Origin: an uncultured Bacilli bacterium
GTDB lineage: Bacteria; Bacillota_I; Bacilli_A; RF39; UBA660
NCBI GenBank assembly: GCA_947631345.1
Contig: CANRKW010000012.1
Location: forward strand, 1-18,051
Direction: 5' to 3'
Length of the DNA stretch: 18,051 nt
The position numbers and the translations under genes were made by a program. Position 1 is the first letter of the stretch, and every line of letters begins with the position of its first letter. This document shows positions 15,551 to 18,051 of this stretch, one piece after another. The notes below the pieces were generated by a model. That model saw only the letters and a program-made list of their open reading frames with translations, was not told where the DNA came from and searched no databases.

Positions 15551-15579
15551 ATTCTATCACATTAATTTTTTCTTATCAA
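15551..15579 (-). promoter_or_regulatory. Sigma-A type promoter of the sepF operon
   Basis: On the minus strand TTGATA (15579-15574) is followed by a 17-base spacer ending TGA and then TAGAAT (15556-15551). The -35 is overlapped by a perfect 10-base palindrome, ATCAATTGAT (15575-15584), which may be chance or a small operator. The promoter lies just after the glyS stop, where I see no clear glyS terminator. Confidence 0.75.
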
Positions 15580-15589
15580 TTGATTTTAT

Positions 15590-16963
15590 TTAAAATTTTA
15601 TTTTTTCTTCTATATATTTTTCTATATCTTCTATTTTTACTACATCTTGATTCATTGTGTCTCTATTTCTTATAGTAACTGTGTTATTATTTAATGTTTC
15701 ATCATCTATTGTTATACAAAAAGGCGTTCCAATAATGTCTTGTCTTCTATAACGTTTTCCAATGTTAGCTGTTTCGTCGTATGTTGTTGTAAATAATTTA
15801 TTTAGTTTTTTATATAATTCTTTGGCTTTTTCACTATGGATTTTTTTAACTAAAGGAAGCACCGCTACTTTATAAGGAGCTAAAAAAGGATGTAGTTTTA
15901 ATACTTCACGAGTTGTACCATCTGTTAGAGTTTCCATTTTATAAGCGTCTGATAGAATGGCTAATGTGAGTCTTTCAACACCAACACTAGGTTCAACTAC
16001 ATAAGGAATATATTTTTCATTAGTTTCTGGACATACATATTCCATACTAACTTTAGACATATTTTGGTGACTTTTTAAGTCATAGTCAGTTCTACTTGCA
16101 ATTCCCCATAACTCACCCCATCCAAATGGAAAGTTATATTCAATATCAGTTGTTGCATTACTATAAAAACATAATTCTTCTTTAGAGTGATCTCTTAATC
16201 TAATGTTATCTTTATTTATACCTAAATCTATAAGAAAATTCTTACATTTTTCTTTATAATAGTTAAACCACTCAAGTTCTGTGTTGGGCTTACAGAAAAA
16301 TTCAAGTTCCATTTGTTCAAATTCTCTTACTCTAAATATAAAATTACCTGGAGTTATTTCATTTCTAAAGCTTTTACCAATTTGACCAATTCCAAAAGGT
16401 ACTTTTAATCTCATACTTCTTTGAACGTTTAAAAAGTTTACAAATATACCTTGGGCAGTTTCTGGACGAAGATATACTACACTTTTTGCTTCTTCTGTTA
16501 CACCTTGGTATGTTTTAAACATAAGGTTAAATTCTCTTATTTCAGTAAAGTCGGATTTTCCACATTTAGGACACTTTATATTGTTATTTTTTATGTAATT
16601 TATTAGTTCTTCTTTACTCATAGAACTAGCTTCAGTTACGCCACTTTCTTCTAGTAATTTATCTGCACGATGTCTTGTTTTACAATGTTTACAGTCTATT
16701 AAAGGATCACTAAATGTTTTTAAATGTCCACTTGCTTCCCATACTAAAGGATTCATTAGTATGCTTGAATCAAGTCCTACATTATTTTCTTCTTCATATA
16801 TAAATTTTTTCATCCAAGCATTTTTTATGTTATTTTTAAGTAAAACACCTACTGGGCCAAAATCCCAAGTATTTGATAAGCCATTATATATTTCACTATT
16901 TTGAAATATAAAACCATATTGTTTACAAATATTTACTAATTTATCCATTGTTAAATCATCCAT
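15590..16963 (-). CDS. glyS: Glycyl-tRNA synthetase, alpha2 type
   Basis: A class II synthetase of 457 residues that charges tRNA(Gly) as a single-chain homodimer, the form used by Bacilli relatives, mycoplasmas and eukaryotes rather than the two-gene glyQ/glyS form. Start [20 protein letters not shown] with [16 protein letters not shown] (31-46) and [12 protein letters not shown] (69-80). A zinc site uses CKHC (91-94) and CPKC (131-134). [13 protein letters not shown] precedes motif 2, [19 protein letters not shown] (199-217); motif 3 is [14 protein letters not shown], and the C-terminal anticodon-binding domain begins [19 protein letters not shown] precedes the ATG by 6 bases. I find no T-box in its 126-base upstream region and no sharp promoter. 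Confidence 0.95.
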   Translation of the reverse strand: MDDLTMDKLVNICKQYGFIFQNSEIYNGLSNTWDFGPVGVLLKNNIKNAWMKKFIYEEENNVGLDSSILMNPLVWEASGHLKTFSDPLIDCKHCKTRHRADKLLEESGVTEASSMSKEELINYIKNNNIKCPKCGKSDFTEIREFNLMFKTYQGVTEEAKSVVYLRPETAQGIFVNFLNVQRSMRLKVPFGIGQIGKSFRNEITPGNFIFRVREFEQMELEFFCKPNTELEWFNYYKEKCKNFLIDLGINKDNIRLRDHSKEELCFYSNATTDIEYNFPFGWGELWGIASRTDYDLKSHQNMSKVSMEYVCPETNEKYIPYVVEPSVGVERLTLAILSDAYKMETLTDGTTREVLKLHPFLAPYKVAVLPLVKKIHSEKAKELYKKLNKLFTTTYDETANIGKRYRRQDIIGTPFCITIDDETLNNNTVTIRNRDTMNQDVVKIEDIEKYIEEKIKF

Positions 16964-17040
16964 TATAACTCACCTCTTTAATATATTACCAAAAATATAG
17001 TAAAAAATAAAGTCTCAATTTTAGTACATTAAATAAAAAA

Positions 17041-17088
17041 TTTGACCACTATATACATTTTAGTTGTGATATGTATATGGAGGTCAAA
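17041..17088 (+). promoter_or_regulatory. Large interrupted inverted repeat over the abiEi start region
   Basis: TTTGACC (17041-17047) pairs with GGTCAAA (17082-17088), and ATATACAT (17051-17058) pairs with ATGTATAT (17071-17078), with 3-base internal loops and a 12-base top loop. The right arm includes part of the Shine-Dalgarno GGAGGT (17079-17084). Known AbiEi antitoxins repress their own promoter by binding inverted repeats, so an operator is the first reading. A ribosome-site-masking hairpin in the RNA is the second. The repeat also lies between the divergent glyS and abiEi genes. Confidence 0.6.
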
Positions 17089-17089
17089 A

Positions 17090-17675
17090 ATGAAAAACAT
17101 TGAATTTTTAAAAAAGTATATAGAAAAAAAATAATGGTATTCTTTTATCTAAAGATGTTAGAGACCTTAATATTCATAAACAATATATTAAATTACTATA
17201 TGATGAAAATTATATTGAAAGAAAAGGAAAAGGGGTATATGTAAAAAAAGGAAAAAACATAAACGATTTCTTTTTATTACAACAAAGATACAAAACAGGT
17301 ATTTACTCTCATAACACTGCATTATATTTTTACCATTTAACTGATAGAACACCATTAAAATATGATTTAACATTTCAAAATAATACAAGAGTAAAAGATG
17401 AGATAATTTCTCCACATTACACAAAAGACGATTATTTTTTAGTAGGACAAACTGAATTAAAACTACAAGATGGAACAACAATTAAAATATACGATTTAGA
17501 AAAAACGATAATTGATATCTTAAGAAATAGAAATAAAATTGATTTGCAAATATTCAATAATGCATTAAATTCTTATATGAAAAGAAAAGATAAAAATTTA
17601 GTAAAATTAAGTAAATATGCAAAAATATTTAAGCAAGAAAAGATACTAAAAAAATATATGGAATTTTTTAGTTAA
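17090..17675 (+). pseudogene. abiEi: AbiEi-family antitoxin, frameshifted in an A8 run, no toxin partner
   Basis: After GGAGGT and a 5-base gap, an ATG (17090-17092) opens a frame reading MKNIEFLKKYIEKK and stops at TAA 17132-17134. Shifting by one base, the frame from 17133 is open to TAA at 17673-17675 and matches type IV antitoxin AbiEi. It has a winged-helix start NGILLSKDVRDLNIHKQYI, then GKGVYVKK, the hallmark GIYSHNTALYFYHLTDRTP, IYDLEKTIIDILRNRNKID and the C-terminal YMKRKDKNLVKLSKYAK. With seven A residues at 17124-17131 instead of eight, the gene would read through as 194 residues, a normal length. No usable start exists in the downstream frame until late, so product needs slippage or a repaired tract. 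AbiEii toxin, usually next downstream, is absent; a convergent gene follows. Confidence 0.8.
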
Positions 17676-17677
17676 AT

Positions 17678-17718
17678 AAAACTGATATCTAGAATAAAGT
17701 TCTATTTATCAGTTTTTT
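17678..17718. terminator. Bidirectional terminator between abiEi and the kinase remnant
   Basis: AAAACTGATA (17678-17687) pairs with TATCAGTTTT (17707-17716), with an inner TAGAA/TTCTA stem (17690-17704). Six T residues (17713-17718) follow on the plus strand, and TTTTATTT follows on the minus strand. Confidence 0.8.
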
Positions 17719-17729
17719 AGTTATAAATT

Positions 17730-18051
17730 TTATTTTTTATCTCTTTGTTTAACATATTCTATAATTATATCTGCTATTTTTTCTTTATCTAAAGTAGAGT
17801 TAATACATAAGTCATAATTTTCTACACTACCCCAAGTTTTATTTGAGATCATTTGATAATAAGAAGCACGATTTTTATCTGATTTCATTATGTTCTTTTT
17901 AGCATCATTATAGTTATCATTATACATTTTCATTATGTTTTTAATTCTATATTCAAGTGGTGCTGTTATAAAGACAGGATAAATTCACGAAATCGTAAAA
18001 AAACAATATTAGTTATAAAGAGTATCAATAATATTAACAATGTTTTTTTCA
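17730..18051 (-). pseudogene. Cytidylate kinase-like family remnant, cut by the window edge
   Basis: The intact part (from codon 17984 down to the stop at 17730) reads PVFITAPLEYRIKNIM, then YNDNYNDAKKNIMKSDKNRASYYQ, then WGSVENYDLCINSTLDKEKIADII. This is the C-terminal half of the cytidylate kinase-like (CMP kinase-related P-loop) family. An ATG at 17931-17933 would give a 67-residue fragment, but homology clearly begins before it. Upstream in the same frame come TGA (17987-17985) and TAA (18011-18009), with remnants such as NIVNIIDTLYN and YCFF. The expected GRCAD motif is missing, apparently by a small deletion, since a DFV-NL remnant sits in another frame. The P-loop would lie beyond the edge. 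I read it as a decayed gene; sequencing error is less likely with two stops and a gap. Confidence 0.6.

Noticed and set aside
16964..17040. T-box or clear promoter before glyS
   Set aside because: No AGAGAG, specifier or TGGNACC element is present; candidate hexamers (TTGAGA and TATATT) have spacing too short for a promoter call.
17188..17481. Minus-strand open frame opposite abiEi
   Set aside because: The plus strand encodes a clearly recognisable AbiEi sequence over the same bases; the antisense translation has no family features.
1..18051. Mycoplasma-type genetic code (UGA as Trp)
   Set aside because: UGA ends the mscS-like gene and the PH-like gene at natural positions, and tryptophans are encoded by UGG.

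Overview
The window reads as chromosomal DNA of a very AT-rich, low-GC Gram-positive bacterium, most likely an uncultured Bacilli/Mollicutes-related Firmicute. The evidence is the ftsA-ftsZ, sepF and divIVA division genes, a T-box leader on a tRNA synthetase gene, Firmicute-style Shine-Dalgarno sequences (AGGAGG/AAGGAG), a SipW-type signal peptidase and sigma-A-like promoters. UGA serves as a stop codon (for example in the MscS gene), so the mycoplasma code is not in use. Species cannot be named from this window.

Left part (1-4.4 kb) is accessory. A minus-strand pair at 111-1783 encodes a C-terminal SUKH (SMI1/KNR4) protein and an unrecognised protein with a PH-like C-terminus; this resembles an immunity locus without a visible toxin. 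A plus-strand three-gene operon at 1937-4362 follows: a small secreted protein with a TasA/SipW-dependent type signal peptide, a SipW-type signal peptidase whose catalytic domain sits behind a long polytopic membrane domain, and a DUF5305-like membrane protein. Two of its three genes start with TTG.

Middle part (4.4-9.7 kb): minus-strand lemA and a DUF2207 membrane protein with a Gly/Ser tail form a two-gene unit. A short prolyl-tRNA synthetase without the INS editing domain is preceded by a clear T-box riboswitch with a CCU specifier. Divergent from it is rpsD (S4), with a strong promoter and a structured leader that can form a pseudoknot.

Right part (9.7-17 kb) is housekeeping and all on the minus strand: glyS, then the operon sepF-divIVA-mscS-like-ppaC, a terminator, then ftsA-ftsZ with its own promoter. 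The Z-ring protein, its two membrane anchors FtsA and SepF, and the curvature sensor DivIVA are thus encoded within 6 kb, but split into two transcription units by a mechanosensitive channel and a pyrophosphatase.

Right edge (17.0-18.05 kb) is decaying accessory DNA. An AbiEi-type antitoxin gene with no toxin partner is frameshifted in an A8 run just after its start, behind a large inverted repeat that reaches into its ribosome-binding site. After a shared bidirectional terminator comes the remnant of a cytidylate kinase-like gene with two in-frame stops. I found no rRNA, tRNA, CRISPR array or insertion sequence. The only gene-free stretch over 300 bases (8622-9082) is filled by the T-box, two divergent promoters and the rpsD leader. 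Bases 1-110 show no convincing feature.
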